Shown: one piece after another, positions 1 through 10,000 of the stretch
Position numbering within the stretch: position 1 is the stretch's first letter
Layout: every line of letters begins with the position of its first letter
From: Gallionellales bacterium 39-52-133
GTDB lineage: Bacteria; Pseudomonadota; Gammaproteobacteria; Burkholderiales; Gallionellaceae
NCBI GenBank assembly: GCA_002278935.1
Contig: NCJL01000003.1
Coordinates: 186,001-250,000 of the forward strand
DNA: 64,000 bases
Direction of reading: 5' to 3'
The notes under the pieces: generated by a model
Seen by the model: only the letters and a program-made list of their open reading frames with translations
Database searches by the model: none
Told to the model about the DNA's origin: nothing
Translations under genes and position numbers: made by a program

Positions 1-227
1 TTTACCGAGGTAATCTGTTTGGGGAAGCTGTAATACGCCGAGTTGATGATGTGCAGCAGCTTCATCGTCATCACCGGATCTTTTTCGATGACGGAGACCA
101 GCTCCTTGGGCGGACAGTTGATATCGCGCGAAAGCTCCAGAATTCTTTGCACGCTTTTCGGGAACGCGGGCATCTTCTCCACGGCTGCGGATAATTTTTT
201 GCTAAGCTCTGCGGAAAGTTCGGCCAT
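1..227 (-). CDS. HDOD-domain protein (partial, N-terminal 75 residues)
   Basis: Read on the minus strand from an ATG at 227, the frame stays open to the window edge and gives a protein starting MAELSAELSKKLSAAVEKMP. The segment with MPAFPKSVQRILELSRD, then LVSVIEKDPVMTMKLLHIINSAYY, matches the start of HDOD domains: a leucine- and proline-rich opening, the KDP turn and the NSAYY helix end. HDOD proteins are signalling proteins related to HD hydrolases and often act with c-di-GMP or chemotaxis systems. The C-terminal part, and any further domain, lies outside the window. It is encoded in the same direction as queD, about 70 nt downstream of it. Confidence 0.75.
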   Translation of the reverse strand, partial: MAELSAELSKKLSAAVEKMPAFPKSVQRILELSRDINCPPKELVSVIEKDPVMTMKLLHIINSAYYSFPKQITSV

Positions 228-297
228 AATAAAATTCTGCTATATGCAATTTGTGATCGGGACGATTTTTTTATCCGGCGTCCCTGAAATTTTTGCG

Positions 298-744
298 CTA
301 TTCCTTGCGCAGACAATCGGCCCAGTTGTTGGGTGTTTCATACAGACGCACCCGCTCCAGGGTCAGGTGATTGTTATACGTGTCACGATAAGCATGGTCA
401 AGCAGTTTGAACGCCACCAGCGCCAGATTTTCTGCCGTGGGCACAACGTCCAGCACAATGGTTTTGTGTCCCGCCAGGCTGTTCAAAAATTCAAGCACCG
501 CCGTATCGCCACGATACACCAAAAAGGCGTGATCCCACGCATCCACTACCTGTTCCTTGGCAATGCGTTTGACATCGGAAAAGTCCATTACCATGCCCTG
601 CTCGGATACCCCTTCCAGGGTAATGATGGCGCCGGACAGGGTGATTTCCAGCGCATAGCGGTGGCCGTGCAGATGTTTGCACTGGCTGTTGTGATTGGGG
701 ATGCGGTGGCCTGCATCGAATTCCAGACGTCTTGTGATTTGCAT
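298..744 (-). CDS. queD: 6-carboxy-5,6,7,8-tetrahydropterin synthase QueD
   Basis: 148 residues. QueD turns 7,8-dihydroneopterin triphosphate into 6-carboxytetrahydropterin, an early step towards queuosine (7-deazaguanine) in tRNA. The zinc ligands are visible as H13 (FDAGHR) and H26/H28 in the CKHLHGH motif, and C22 of that motif is the expected catalytic cysteine. A DHAFLV-type segment in mid protein (WDHAFLVY) and an ExVRLYET end complete the family pattern. It is of normal length. No queC or queE is nearby. It lies downstream of the transglutaminase gene on the same strand, with about 90 nt between them, and no strong Shine-Dalgarno sequence is seen before the ATG. Confidence 0.9.
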   Translation of the reverse strand: MQITRRLEFDAGHRIPNHNSQCKHLHGHRYALEITLSGAIITLEGVSEQGMVMDFSDVKRIAKEQVVDAWDHAFLVYRGDTAVLEFLNSLAGHKTIVLDVVPTAENLALVAFKLLDHAYRDTYNNHLTLERVRLYETPNNWADCLRKE

Positions 745-832
745 GATGAGTTAATGTAAAAAATATTCCGGGTTCCCCGGCTGGAAGAAAAGGCTGCAAC
801 GCCATTTGCGCCCGCCCAATCCCCGGTGTGGA

Positions 833-2800
833 TTATATCTTGAATGCACGTACCGCGCGGTGCAAGGCGCGAAGGCCGCTTTCATCGGGCTGGTTTTCAT
901 AGCGCATGGCAAGGTAAAGGGCGGTAATCCGCCGGATGGCTTCCGCATGCTGCGGCATGTCCATGTTTGCGCGTGTCGCGAAATCCTGCGGACCCTCATG
1001 GGCGGCGCGCATGAGACCGCCCCGGGATAATTTTTTGCAGAATTTAAGATACAAAAGCTGTGCCGTGTCGATTTTGCGGATATACAGCTTGCGCAGCAGG
1101 AGGATGGCTATCAGCAAAACGGTCAGCGCCACGCCGGTCAGCAGATTAATCGCCATTTTTTGCCAGCTGATATCTTCCATGCCGAGCCGGGTGAGGAAGG
1201 CAAACTGGCGCTCGGTGTCGTAACCCAGTATCCATTGGTTCCATTGATGATTCAGCATATCCAGATTGAAGCGGATATTCAGCAGCCACGGAGACTGATT
1301 GCGCGCCAGAAAGGGCAATGCGGCACTGTCGGGCATGGCGGCACTGAGCCCGCCCTGTATGCGGCCGGGGGCAATCGCGGCGGTGGGGTCGATGCGTATC
1401 CAGCCTCTGTCCTTCAGCCATACTTCCGCCCACGCGTGCGCGTCGGACTGGCGCACGATGGAGTAGCCGCCCAGCGCATTGGGTTCGCCACCCTGATAGC
1501 CTGTCACCACACGCGCCGGAATGCCGGCAGCGCGCATCAGGAAGACAAAGCTGGAAGCATAGTGTTCGCAAAAGCCCTGGCGTGTTTCAAACAGGAAGTC
1601 ATCGATGCCATGTGCGCCCAATAACGGCGGTTCAAGTGTATAGCTGTACCCGTCCCGACTGAAGCGGCCAAGGGCGGTGCGGATGATCGCATCATCGCCG
1701 GGCAAACTTGCACGCCAATCCGCGGCAAGCTGTAACGCGCGCGGATTGAGGCCCTTGGGCAGTGTCAGGGCGCGTTGCAGCTGTAGCGGAGATTCATCGA
1801 CATTGGCAAGGAAAGTGAGCTGTGAATGGGCGCTGTAGCGTATGCGTGCAGTAACTGCATTTCTGCTTTGCACCTGAAAGTCATCGGTCATGAAATTGGC
1901 AACCGACAGCCTCGTCGGCATCTCCAGCGCAAACAGCCACTTCTTGTTGTGCGGTTCCAGCGTTACCGTGTACTCAACGGCTTGATCAAGATTGTCAAAT
2001 TGCGGCGGCTTGTTCCTTTGTGCCGTGCCGGCATTGCGGTTTGACCAGATGACGCCGTCCCGGTTTGACCAGGTCACGCCGTCAAAGTCCCACAGCACCG
2101 GCCCGCGCCAGTACATCTGTTCACGCAACGGAGGAAAGCTTTCGAAGCTCACGCGAAACGCAACGGCCTGTGACAGGGACAGTTTGCTCAGGGTGCCGGG
2201 TGCCATCGAGTCGGACAGGCCGCTGCTGGAATAGGCGTCCTGCGGCATGCCCCACAATGGCCCCTGCACACGCGGAAACAGGACGAACAGCAGCAGTGTT
2301 AGCGGAATCGCTTGCAGCAATAATTTCGCGGAGATAGCCAGGCGCGGCTTCAGGCCCAGGCTGCCGCTGTGCAGATGGACCCAGGTGGACAAAATGACCA
2401 GCAGGGACGCAAACATCATCAGCGCCGTGGGTATGCTCTGCGAATAGAAGAAGTTGGTAATGATAATAAAGCAGCTGAGGAAGATCAGCACGGTGGCATC
2501 GCGTGCGGCGCGCAGTTCAAGCAGCTTGAGAGCGGCCAGCAGAATGAGCAGCGTGACGCCTGCCTCGCGGCCGAACAGGGTGCGGTAGCTCAGGAAAATA
2601 CCTGCCGCACTGGCAATTGAGAGCAGAAACAGCAGCCAGCGCGGCGGCAAAGCCATGCCGCTGAAATTGAGATAGGCGCGCCAGCCCAGCACTGCGGCGC
2701 CAAACGCGATGACCCATGGCGGCAAATGTTCGGCGTGGGGCGCGCTGACCATCAGTATGCTGGCCAGCAAGCCGTAAACGAGGGATTTTTCGAGTTTCAT
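833..2800 (-). CDS. Transglutaminase-like membrane protein (TgpA / DUF3488 family)
   Basis: 655 residues from the ATG at 2800, which overlaps the TGA of the upstream DUF58 gene as ATGA; the frame is open further upstream but that overlap decides the start. The N-terminal third is a row of hydrophobic helices (DUF3488-like). A periplasmic transglutaminase core follows, with the Cys of QGFCEHYASSF, the His of SDAHAWAEVW and the Asp of RIDPTAA as the expected catalytic triad. One more membrane segment (NLLTGVALTVLLIAILLL) precedes a cytoplasmic tail. In this family the protein is thought to process or crosslink envelope proteins. It forms a three-gene cassette with MoxR and DUF58. The substrate is unknown. 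Confidence 0.87.
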   Translation of the reverse strand: MKLEKSLVYGLLASILMVSAPHAEHLPPWVIAFGAAVLGWRAYLNFSGMALPPRWLLFLLSIASAAGIFLSYRTLFGREAGVTLLILLAALKLLELRAARDATVLIFLSCFIIITNFFYSQSIPTALMMFASLLVILSTWVHLHSGSLGLKPRLAISAKLLLQAIPLTLLLFVLFPRVQGPLWGMPQDAYSSSGLSDSMAPGTLSKLSLSQAVAFRVSFESFPPLREQMYWRGPVLWDFDGVTWSNRDGVIWSNRNAGTAQRNKPPQFDNLDQAVEYTVTLEPHNKKWLFALEMPTRLSVANFMTDDFQVQSRNAVTARIRYSAHSQLTFLANVDESPLQLQRALTLPKGLNPRALQLAADWRASLPGDDAIIRTALGRFSRDGYSYTLEPPLLGAHGIDDFLFETRQGFCEHYASSFVFLMRAAGIPARVVTGYQGGEPNALGGYSIVRQSDAHAWAEVWLKDRGWIRIDPTAAIAPGRIQGGLSAAMPDSAALPFLARNQSPWLLNIRFNLDMLNHQWNQWILGYDTERQFAFLTRLGMEDISWQKMAINLLTGVALTVLLIAILLLRKLYIRKIDTAQLLYLKFCKKLSRGGLMRAAHEGPQDFATRANMDMPQHAEAIRRITALYLAMRYENQPDESGLRALHRAVRAFKI

Positions 2801-3756
2801 TCTGCGCCCCCGTCCAGCGCAAACAGCGCCAGAGCACGCAGGCACTCCTCGCGTTGTCCGCTGCTATATTTCGGGGTGATTTCCAGATTGGGCAGGCGCA
2901 GACCATATTGCAGTTGCAGCGCATCGGCATCCAGCACCCAGCGTGTCAGCAATTCGAGTTTTCGCTCAACGGCAAGGGCGGGCAGCAAGGCCCAGTCCAG
3001 CCATAGTTCGCTGCCCGTTTCCGCGCTGAAATGTTTGACCTGCAGGCCCTGCTCGCGCGCCAATGCTTTCCAGGCGATACGCGGCAAGGCATCACCCGCA
3101 ACATAAGCGCGCAGCCCGGCAAAATCCTCATCGCCCTTGCTAGGAAGTTTGCCACTGCCATTTTGCGCAGAGTTGGCGGGCAAGGGTTGCGCAGCGGCAG
3201 GGCGCGGATAGACCAGGCAGCGCACATCAAAATGCAGATAGGACCAGGCGTGAAACAGGCCTAGCGGATATTCGGTATAGAGCGTCACTCTGCCGCAGTT
3301 CAGCCAGCCCCGTTTTGCCGAAGGAATGGCAAGCTGGACTCTGCTGTCATGATGCGGGGGTAAATCGAAGGCGGTGTGGTGCCCGTTGTTATCGCGCAGT
3401 TCAAGTTGGTAGCGCGGCAAATTGCCGTTGTTGTGAAAATGAAAAACAAAATCAGCATGGTCACCGGCAAATACCGCTTCGCAATGACCCGCGCGCACTT
3501 CCAGTTGTGCAAGATTGCGAAAAGCATGCAGCATGGTGAGGCTGGCAACCGTGCCCAGCAAAAACGTGAGCACATACCCCAGGCTAAGGTTGTAATTAAT
3601 GTCGCCCACCAGCATCAGCAGCAATACAAGCGCAAAGCCCAGGCCGCGCCGTGTCGGCAAAATAAAAATGCGGCGCTGGTTGAGGGTAATGGTGCCGCTG
3701 GAAATTTGCGGACGGAACAGCCAGCTGCGGAATTTATGTTGGAGTGTGCTGAGCAC
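2797..3756 (-). CDS. DUF58 domain-containing protein
   Basis: 319 residues. Two hydrophobic stretches sit near residues 35-75 (GLGFALVLLLMLVGDI and YVLTFLLGTVASL), followed by a soluble region. The segment GDEDFAGLRAYVAGDALPRIAWKALAR is the DUF58 hallmark (FxxLRxYxxGDxxRxIxWkxxAR). DUF58 proteins usually accompany MoxR ATPases and have a von Willebrand-like fold; their biochemical role is not settled. The stop overlaps the start of the transglutaminase gene by 4 nt and the moxR gene ends 12 nt upstream, so the three are almost certainly cotranscribed. Confidence 0.87.
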   Translation of the reverse strand: MLSTLQHKFRSWLFRPQISSGTITLNQRRIFILPTRRGLGFALVLLLMLVGDINYNLSLGYVLTFLLGTVASLTMLHAFRNLAQLEVRAGHCEAVFAGDHADFVFHFHNNGNLPRYQLELRDNNGHHTAFDLPPHHDSRVQLAIPSAKRGWLNCGRVTLYTEYPLGLFHAWSYLHFDVRCLVYPRPAAAQPLPANSAQNGSGKLPSKGDEDFAGLRAYVAGDALPRIAWKALAREQGLQVKHFSAETGSELWLDWALLPALAVERKLELLTRWVLDADALQLQYGLRLPNLEITPKYSSGQREECLRALALFALDGGAE

Positions 3757-3768
3757 GTCGGCCTTTCT

Positions 3769-4686
3769 TTACGGGATAGGCACGGCTTCTATCAGTTCGC
3801 GCGCTAGTTTGTCCCCGTCTGATTTCTGTGCGTCCAGCACACTCTGCAAACGGTGGCTGGCAACACCCGGTAACACGGTCTGGATATCTTCGGGAATGAC
3901 CGCCTTGCGTCCGTCCAGCAGCGCCCAGGCGCGGGCGGCTCCAAGCAGGGAGAGCCCGGCACGCGGTGACAGGCCGTGCACATATTGGGCCGATTCGCGC
4001 GTGTGGCGCAGGATGGTTTGCACGTAATCCAGCAGTGCGGGCGAAACAAAAATTTGCCTGACCTGTTGTTGCAGCGCGAGCAATTCGGCGGTTTCCATCT
4101 GTGGAGTCAGCGTTGCGACAATTTCGCGGCGGTCGATGCCGGAGAGCAGGCCACGTTCTGCCTGTGCATCGGGGTAGCCCAGCTGGATGCGCATCAGGAA
4201 ACGGTCCAGTTGTGATTCGGGCAGCGGAAAGGTGCCGATCTGGTTGCTGGGATTTTGCGTGGCAATAACAAAAAACGGTACGGGAAGGGGATGCGTCGTG
4301 CCCTCGATCGTCACTTGCTGCTCTTCCATCGCTTCCAGCAGCGCGCTTTGTGTTTTGGGCGTGGCGCGGTTGACTTCATCGGCCAGGATCATCTGCGCAA
4401 AGATGGGGCCGGGGTGAAATTTGAAATCTGTGCTGTCGCGCTGATATACAGACACGCCGAGTATGTCGGCCGGCAGCATGTCGCTGGTGAATTGTATGCG
4501 CTGGAATTGCAGGCCCAGTGTGCGCGCCAGCACGTGTGCGAGCGTGGTTTTGCCGACGCCGGGCAGGTCTTCGATCAGCAAATGGCCGCGTGCCAGCAGG
4601 CACGTCAGCGCCAGCCTGATTTGATGCGGCTTGCCCAGTATCACTTGCTCGGCTTCATGTATCACTTTATGGAGTGGATTGCTCAT
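3769..4686 (-). CDS. MoxR family AAA+ ATPase
   Basis: 305 residues. The Walker A motif is GVGKTT in the segment EDLPGVGKTTLAHVLA, Walker B is LADEVNRA, and a sensor-like ATQNP follows, in the order typical of MoxR ATPases. Members are thought to act as chaperones that mature or activate envelope or metalloenzyme partners. It is the first gene of the MoxR / DUF58 / transglutaminase set, so its partners are probably the two downstream products. A stretch of over 500 nt without a gene lies upstream. Confidence 0.92.
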   Translation of the reverse strand: MSNPLHKVIHEAEQVILGKPHQIRLALTCLLARGHLLIEDLPGVGKTTLAHVLARTLGLQFQRIQFTSDMLPADILGVSVYQRDSTDFKFHPGPIFAQMILADEVNRATPKTQSALLEAMEEQQVTIEGTTHPLPVPFFVIATQNPSNQIGTFPLPESQLDRFLMRIQLGYPDAQAERGLLSGIDRREIVATLTPQMETAELLALQQQVRQIFVSPALLDYVQTILRHTRESAQYVHGLSPRAGLSLLGAARAWALLDGRKAVIPEDIQTVLPGVASHRLQSVLDAQKSDGDKLARELIEAVPIP

Positions 4687-5168
4687 CAGTTGTATCGCTC
4701 TCTAATCGGGTTCTTGAAGTTGGCGTGTATCTTACCGCGGCCTTTTTCAGGTCGAACGAATTAAATGTTAAAACCGGCTTGTATATATGTTTGATTGCAT
4801 AAATTTTTTATTGGTCCGTAAGGCTGAATAAATTGAATATAAGCTATATTTAAAATTGATTAAAAGAAAATTGTCCGGCAAGATTGGACTGAACTTGATT
4901 AATGGTTGCGTATTTTTCAGTGAGCTGCAAGTTTTATTCTTGCCGACAAACTCATGCAATGGCTGGAAAAATCGGAATAGAAAGTGCCGAATTAAGCCTG
5001 TGCAACCTTTATTCGTCTTAATCGCTCCTTCTCCTGTAGAACTCATTGATGGTTGCTGTTTTGAAACGGCCAGGCATATTCGCTTATGCGGGGATGAGCT
5101 GAACGCAGATTTCTGAATGAGGCGGCAACAGGTAACTCAAGCTGCACCTCAAAAACTAATTCAAGCGC
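4687..5168. other. AT-rich intergenic stretch between divergent moxR and tetR genes
   Basis: About 480 nt lie between the start of moxR (minus) and the promoter of the TetR-family gene (plus). Its base composition is clearly more AT-rich than the flanking genes. Short open frames occur on both strands (about 92 and 86 codons), but they overlap each other, have no ribosome-binding site and encode no recognisable domain, so I do not call them. The stretch must hold the promoter of the moxR set; I see no convincing -35/-10 pair for it. Confidence 0.5.
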
Positions 5169-5197
5169 TTGACTTAATAATTGCGCAAAGCTACAGT
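5169..5197 (+). promoter_or_regulatory. Sigma-70-type promoter of the tetR / RND operon
   Basis: TTGACT (5169-5174, 5 of 6 to consensus) and TACAGT (5192-5197, 4 of 6) are separated by exactly 17 nt. The predicted transcript would start about 20 nt before the first start codon. A short symmetry AAGC-N6-GCTT overlaps the -10 and could be part of an operator for the TetR protein, but it is too short to call. Confidence 0.55.
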
Positions 5198-5227
5198 GCT
5201 TAACCATTTTAGTGTTTGCTAATGTTT

Positions 5228-5863
5228 ATGAGTGAGCAGGACGATACCCGCATGCGACTGTTGAAGGCGGCTACAGAGGTGTTTGCAGAACACGGCTACC
5301 ACGCGGCCACCACACGCGAAATATGCCGCCGTGCCAATGCCAATCTGGCGGCCATTCATTATCACTTTGGCGACAAGGCCGAGCTTTATCGCGCGGTATT
5401 CAAACTTCCGTTCCAGGAAAAATCGGCCGCTTTCGATGCGGCCGGGCAGGAAAATCTCACCCTTGAAGAATCATTGACGCTGTTTTATCACACCCTGATG
5501 GCGCCGATAAACGGTGACAATCTGATGACACAGCAATTCATGCGCATGCATGCGCGGGAGGAGGTTGATCCGTCGGATGTGCTGGGTGATGTGGTGGCCC
5601 AGGCAATCAAGCCCAACTTCGAGCAGCTGAAAAAAATATTGTGCCGGGAACTGAAACTCAAAAATTCTGATGCGGATATTGATCGCCTGGCCTTTTGCCT
5701 GGTCGGCATGGCCAAAATATTCATGCAGGGTACCTGTGTGGTGGACGCGTTTTGTCCGCAGTTGCTGCAGGGTGAAAAAGCCATCAATACGCTGCTGGAG
5801 AAACTGGTCATCTATGCAAAGAGTGTCATCGCAGCCGAAAAAGCTGTCCGTGTTAAAAAATAA
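5228..5863 (+). CDS. TetR/AcrR family transcriptional regulator (CecR-like)
   Basis: About 211 residues from the ATG at 5228 (MSEQDDTR); an ATG at 5222 and a TTG at 5216 are alternatives, and none has a clear ribosome-binding site. The N-terminal helix-turn-helix is classic TetR: RLLKAATEVFAEHGYHAATTREIC, then ANANLAAIHYHFGDKAELY. The C-terminal half, with MRMHAREEVDPSDVLGDVV, resembles the CecR/YbiH-type ligand domain. It lies 24 nt before the RND adaptor gene in the same direction, so it probably represses the efflux operon and itself. The inducer is unknown. Confidence 0.85.
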   Translation: MSEQDDTRMRLLKAATEVFAEHGYHAATTREICRRANANLAAIHYHFGDKAELYRAVFKLPFQEKSAAFDAAGQENLTLEESLTLFYHTLMAPINGDNLMTQQFMRMHAREEVDPSDVLGDVVAQAIKPNFEQLKKILCRELKLKNSDADIDRLAFCLVGMAKIFMQGTCVVDAFCPQLLQGEKAINTLLEKLVIYAKSVIAAEKAVRVKK

Positions 5864-5887
5864 ATCAGGCCCCCATTGGAGAATATC

Positions 5888-7015
5888 TTGAATCGCAAGC
5901 GCATTATTATTTTGGTTGTACTGGCCGTTGTGATCGGCGCAGGGATTTTTCTGTTTTCCGGAAAAAAATCGAGCAAACCCCTTGCTGGAGACCAGGCCAA
6001 GCCCTCCCTGACGGTTACCACCGGCTCTCCCGATGTGCGCAACTGGTCGCATAGAATTTCTGCCACCGGCAATGTGCAGGCATGGCAGGAGGCAATTATC
6101 GGTTCGGAAGTGGCCGGTCTGCGCCTCGCCGAGCTGTATGTGAATGTCGGTGACGCGGTGAAAAAAGGCCAGTTGCTGGCGAAATTTACCGATGAAATGA
6201 CCGAGCTTGATCTGGAACAGCAACGCGCGGCGGTGGATGAGGCGCGTGCGCGCTTTGTGCAGGCTGAAGCGAAGGCGGAGAGTTCGCAAAAGCTGAAGGA
6301 TGCCGGCATGACCAGTACCCTGGACAATATCCAGAATCAGTCTGCGGCACAAATTGCACGCGCACAGTTGAAAGCTGCGGAAGCGCGCGTCAAGGCGCAA
6401 GCCCTGAGGCTCGCGTATACGCGGGTGCGCGCACCTGACGATGGCATTATTTCTTCGCGCACCGCAACGGTGGGCTCGGTGCTGCAGACCGGCAATGAAA
6501 TGTTCCGTTACCTGCGCCGCAACAAGCTGGAGTGGCGCGCCGAGGTGCCGGATGGTCCGCTGCAGAAAATCAGGGTGGGGCAGAAGGTGACGCTGCATAC
6601 AGCCCAAGGTGAAGCGGTTGCCGGAAGAGTCACCCGGATTTCGCCGGTGGTGGACGCGCAATCCAGAAATGGCAGTGTATATATCGAATTGAGCGGCACC
6701 AAAAATCTGAAAGCGGGCATGTTCGCACAGGGCGAGCTTGAGCTGGGGCGCACCGACGCCATTACCGTGGCACAAAATGCAGTGGTGGTGCGGGATGGCT
6801 ATAGCTATGTATTTAAAGTGGGTGCGGATGAACGTGTGGCACAGGTCAAGGTGCAGGTCGGCAGGCGCATGGAGGGGCGTATTGAAGTTGTGGAGGGTAT
6901 TGCCGCCGATGCGCAGATTGTGACGGCGGGTGCGGGCTTCCTCAATGATGGCGATCTGGTGCGTATCGCCAATGCCGGCAGCGTAAAAAGAATCAACCCG
7001 AGCAAGACTAATTAG
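5888..7015 (+). CDS. RND efflux periplasmic adaptor (membrane fusion protein)
   Basis: 375 residues from a TTG at 5888, chosen because GGAG lies 6 nt before it; a TTG at 5876 would add four residues and swallow that site. An N-terminal signal anchor (KRIIILVVLAVVIGAGIFLF) is followed by a lipoyl half (GSEVAGLRLAELYVNVGDAVKKGQ), an alpha-hairpin, the second lipoyl half (YTRVRAPDDGIISSR), a beta-barrel and a membrane-proximal domain. It links the inner-membrane pump to an outer-membrane channel. The pump gene follows after 8 nt. No TolC gene is in this operon; the nearest one is about 6.6 kb downstream. Confidence 0.88.
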   Translation: MNRKRIIILVVLAVVIGAGIFLFSGKKSSKPLAGDQAKPSLTVTTGSPDVRNWSHRISATGNVQAWQEAIIGSEVAGLRLAELYVNVGDAVKKGQLLAKFTDEMTELDLEQQRAAVDEARARFVQAEAKAESSQKLKDAGMTSTLDNIQNQSAAQIARAQLKAAEARVKAQALRLAYTRVRAPDDGIISSRTATVGSVLQTGNEMFRYLRRNKLEWRAEVPDGPLQKIRVGQKVTLHTAQGEAVAGRVTRISPVVDAQSRNGSVYIELSGTKNLKAGMFAQGELELGRTDAITVAQNAVVVRDGYSYVFKVGADERVAQVKVQVGRRMEGRIEVVEGIAADAQIVTAGAGFLNDGDLVRIANAGSVKRINPSKTN

Positions 7016-7023
7016 GAATTGAT

Positions 7024-10000
7024 ATGAATATTTCCGCTTGGGCAATCAAGAATCCCATTCCCTCCATTCTGTTATTCGGCATGCTTTGCGTGGTGGGCCT
7101 GGCCAATTTCAGCTCGACCAATGTGCAGGATTTTCCGGATATCGAGCTGCCTATCGTCACGGTAACAACGCGGCTTGAGGGTGCATCGCCATCGCAAATG
7201 GAAACCGAGGTTGCGCGAAAGATCGAAAACGCCGTGGCCAGCATCGGCCTGGTCAAGCATATCCATTCCAATATCAGCGACAGTACTGCACTGGTGACGG
7301 TTGAGTTTGACCTGGAGAAAGACAGTATCGAGGCGGTTAACGATGTGCGCGATGCCATCAGCCGTGTGCGCGGAGAGCTGCCGGGTGAAATCAAGGATCC
7401 TATTATTACCAAAGCCAATACTTCCGGACGCCCGATTCTGACCTATAGCGTGAGCTCCGCGCAGATGGATGAGCAAGATGTTTCCTGGTATGTCGATAAT
7501 GATATTGCCAAGGTGCTGCTGGCGGTCAAGGGGGTGGGCAGAATGTCGCGCATCGGCGGGCTGGACCGTGAAATCCGCGTGGAAATCGATCCTGCAAAAC
7601 TGTTTGCGCTGAAAGTGTCGGCAGCCGATGTATCGCGCCAGATCAAGCGCATCCAGCAGGAATCCTCGGGCGGGCTGGGCGAAGTGAGCGGATCACAGCA
7701 GTCGGTGCGCACGCTGGGCACGGTGGCCACCGCGGATGAACTTGCCGCGATGAATATCGCGCTGCCCGACGGGCGGCGTTATCGCCTCGACCAGCTGGCG
7801 AAAATCACCGACAGCAAGGCCGAGCAAAGCGGCATTGCGCTGGTGAACGGCAAGCCGGTGGTGGCATTTGAAATTACCCGCACCAAGGGCGCGAGTGAAA
7901 TTACCGTGGCGAAAGGCGTGCGTGACGCAGTCGCCAAACTGAACGCAGAACACGGCACGTATAAAATTGCCGAAGTGGTCGACAGTGTTGCGGCGGTACA
8001 GGAAAATTTCGACGGCTCCATGTATTTGCTGTACGAAGGCGCGCTGTTTGCGATACTCGTGGTGTGGTGGTTCCTGCGCGACTGGCGTGCGACGCTGGTT
8101 GCCGCATCGGCGCTGCCGCTGTCGATTATTCCGACTTTTATCGGCATGTACTATTTCGGTTTCACGCTGAATACCGTGACGCTGCTGGCGCTGGCGCTGG
8201 TGGTGGGCATACTGGTGGATGATGCGATTGTGGAAGTGGAAAACATCGTGCGCCATTTGCATATGGGCAAGTCGCCCATAAAGGCGGCGATGGAGGCGAC
8301 AGAAGAAATCGGTCTGGCGGTGGTGGCAACTACCTTTACGCTGATCTCGGTATTTTTGCCGACGGCCTTCATGAGCGGTATTCCCGGAAAATTTTTCAAG
8401 GAATTTGGCTGGACAGCGGCACTGGCGGTATTTGCCTCGCTGGTGGTGGCCCGCTTGCTCACGCCTTTGATGGCGGCATATATGCTCAAGGGCAAAGCGG
8501 AGGTGGAGTCGGAAAGCAAGCTGTTGCACAGCTATCTGGGCTGGGTTGGCTGGTGCCTGAATCACCGCAAGCTGACCACCTTTTTCACGATTGTTTTTTT
8601 TGTGGTGTCTATCATGATGATCCCGCTGCTGCCCAAGGGGTTTGTGCCAGCACCGGATCGCGCGCAAACCCAGGTCACGCTTGAGCTGCCGCCGGGCAGT
8701 TCGTTGCAGGATACGCTGGATGCGGCTGAGCGGGCACGCTTGCTGATTGCCGATCTGCCCGATGTGGTTGAGGTGTTTTCAGCCGTGGGCAGAGGGGCAA
8801 GCGGTGATATTTTTTCCATCGGCGGCTCGGCTGAAATACGCAAGGCCAATCTGACCATCAAGCTCACCCATCGCAGCAAGCGTGCCTATACACAGCAGGT
8901 GGTTGAGGCGCAGTTGCGCGAAAAGCTGCAACAGCTTGCCGGTGTCAGAGTGTCCATAGGTGTGGGTAATGCCGGCGAGAAATTTGTGCTGATACTGGGC
9001 GGGGAGGATGCCGAAGTTTTGTCGGCCACTTCGCAAGCGGTGGAGCGCGATTTGCGCACCTTGCCGGGTCTGGGCAATGTCACGTCCAGCGCCAGCCTGT
9101 TGCGTCCGGAAATTATTATTCGTCCCGATTTTGCGCGCATGGCCGACCTCGGTGTGACGGCGGCCAATATCGCGGAAACGGTGAGGGTGGCAACGGCGGG
9201 TGATTACAGCACCGCGCTGGCCAAGCTTAATTTGCCGCAGCGCCAGGTACCGATCCGGGTGATGATGCTGGAGTCGGCACGCGAAGATCTGGAGTTGCTG
9301 TCGCGCTTGCCGGTGCCGGGCAAAAATGGCAACGTGATGTTGGGCAACGTGGCGGATATTTCAATGAACAGCGGTTCCGCCCAAATCAACCGGCTGGACC
9401 GCACGCGTGTTGTAACCATTAATATCGAGCTGAGCGGGCGCGAGCTGGGCGATGTGTTTGCCGAGGTAGGCAATCTGCCCAGCATGAAGGCCTTGCCGGC
9501 AGGGGTGAAACGCGCTGAAACCGGCGATGCAGAGCGGATGCAGGAGCTGTTTGGCAGCTTTGGTCTGGCGATGCTGACCGGGGTCATGTGTGTGTATATT
9601 GTGCTGGTGCTGCTGTTCAGGGACTTCATGCAGCCGGTAACAATACTGGCTGCGCTGCCGCTGTCGATGGGCGGTGCCTTTGTCGCGTTGCTGCTGACCA
9701 ACAGCAGTTTCTCGATGCCCTCACTGATAGGACTGCTGGTATTGATGGGTATCGTGACCAAGAATTCCATTCTGCTGGTGGAGTACGCCATTGTGGCGCG
9801 CCGCGACCATGCCATGAGCCGGTTTGACGCGCTGGTTGACGCATGCCGCAAACGGGCGCGTCCGATTGTGATGACCACGATTGCGATGGGTGCGGGCATG
9901 TTGCCGATTGCGATGGGGCTGGGCTCGGACCCCAGTTTTCGCTCGCCGATGGCAACGGCGGTAATCGGCGGCCTGATTACCTCCACCTTGCTGAGCCTGC

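Noticed and set aside
4768..5116. Two overlapping small open frames (92 and 86 codons) between moxR and tetR
   Set aside because: They overlap on opposite strands in AT-rich DNA, have no ribosome-binding site and no recognisable domain.
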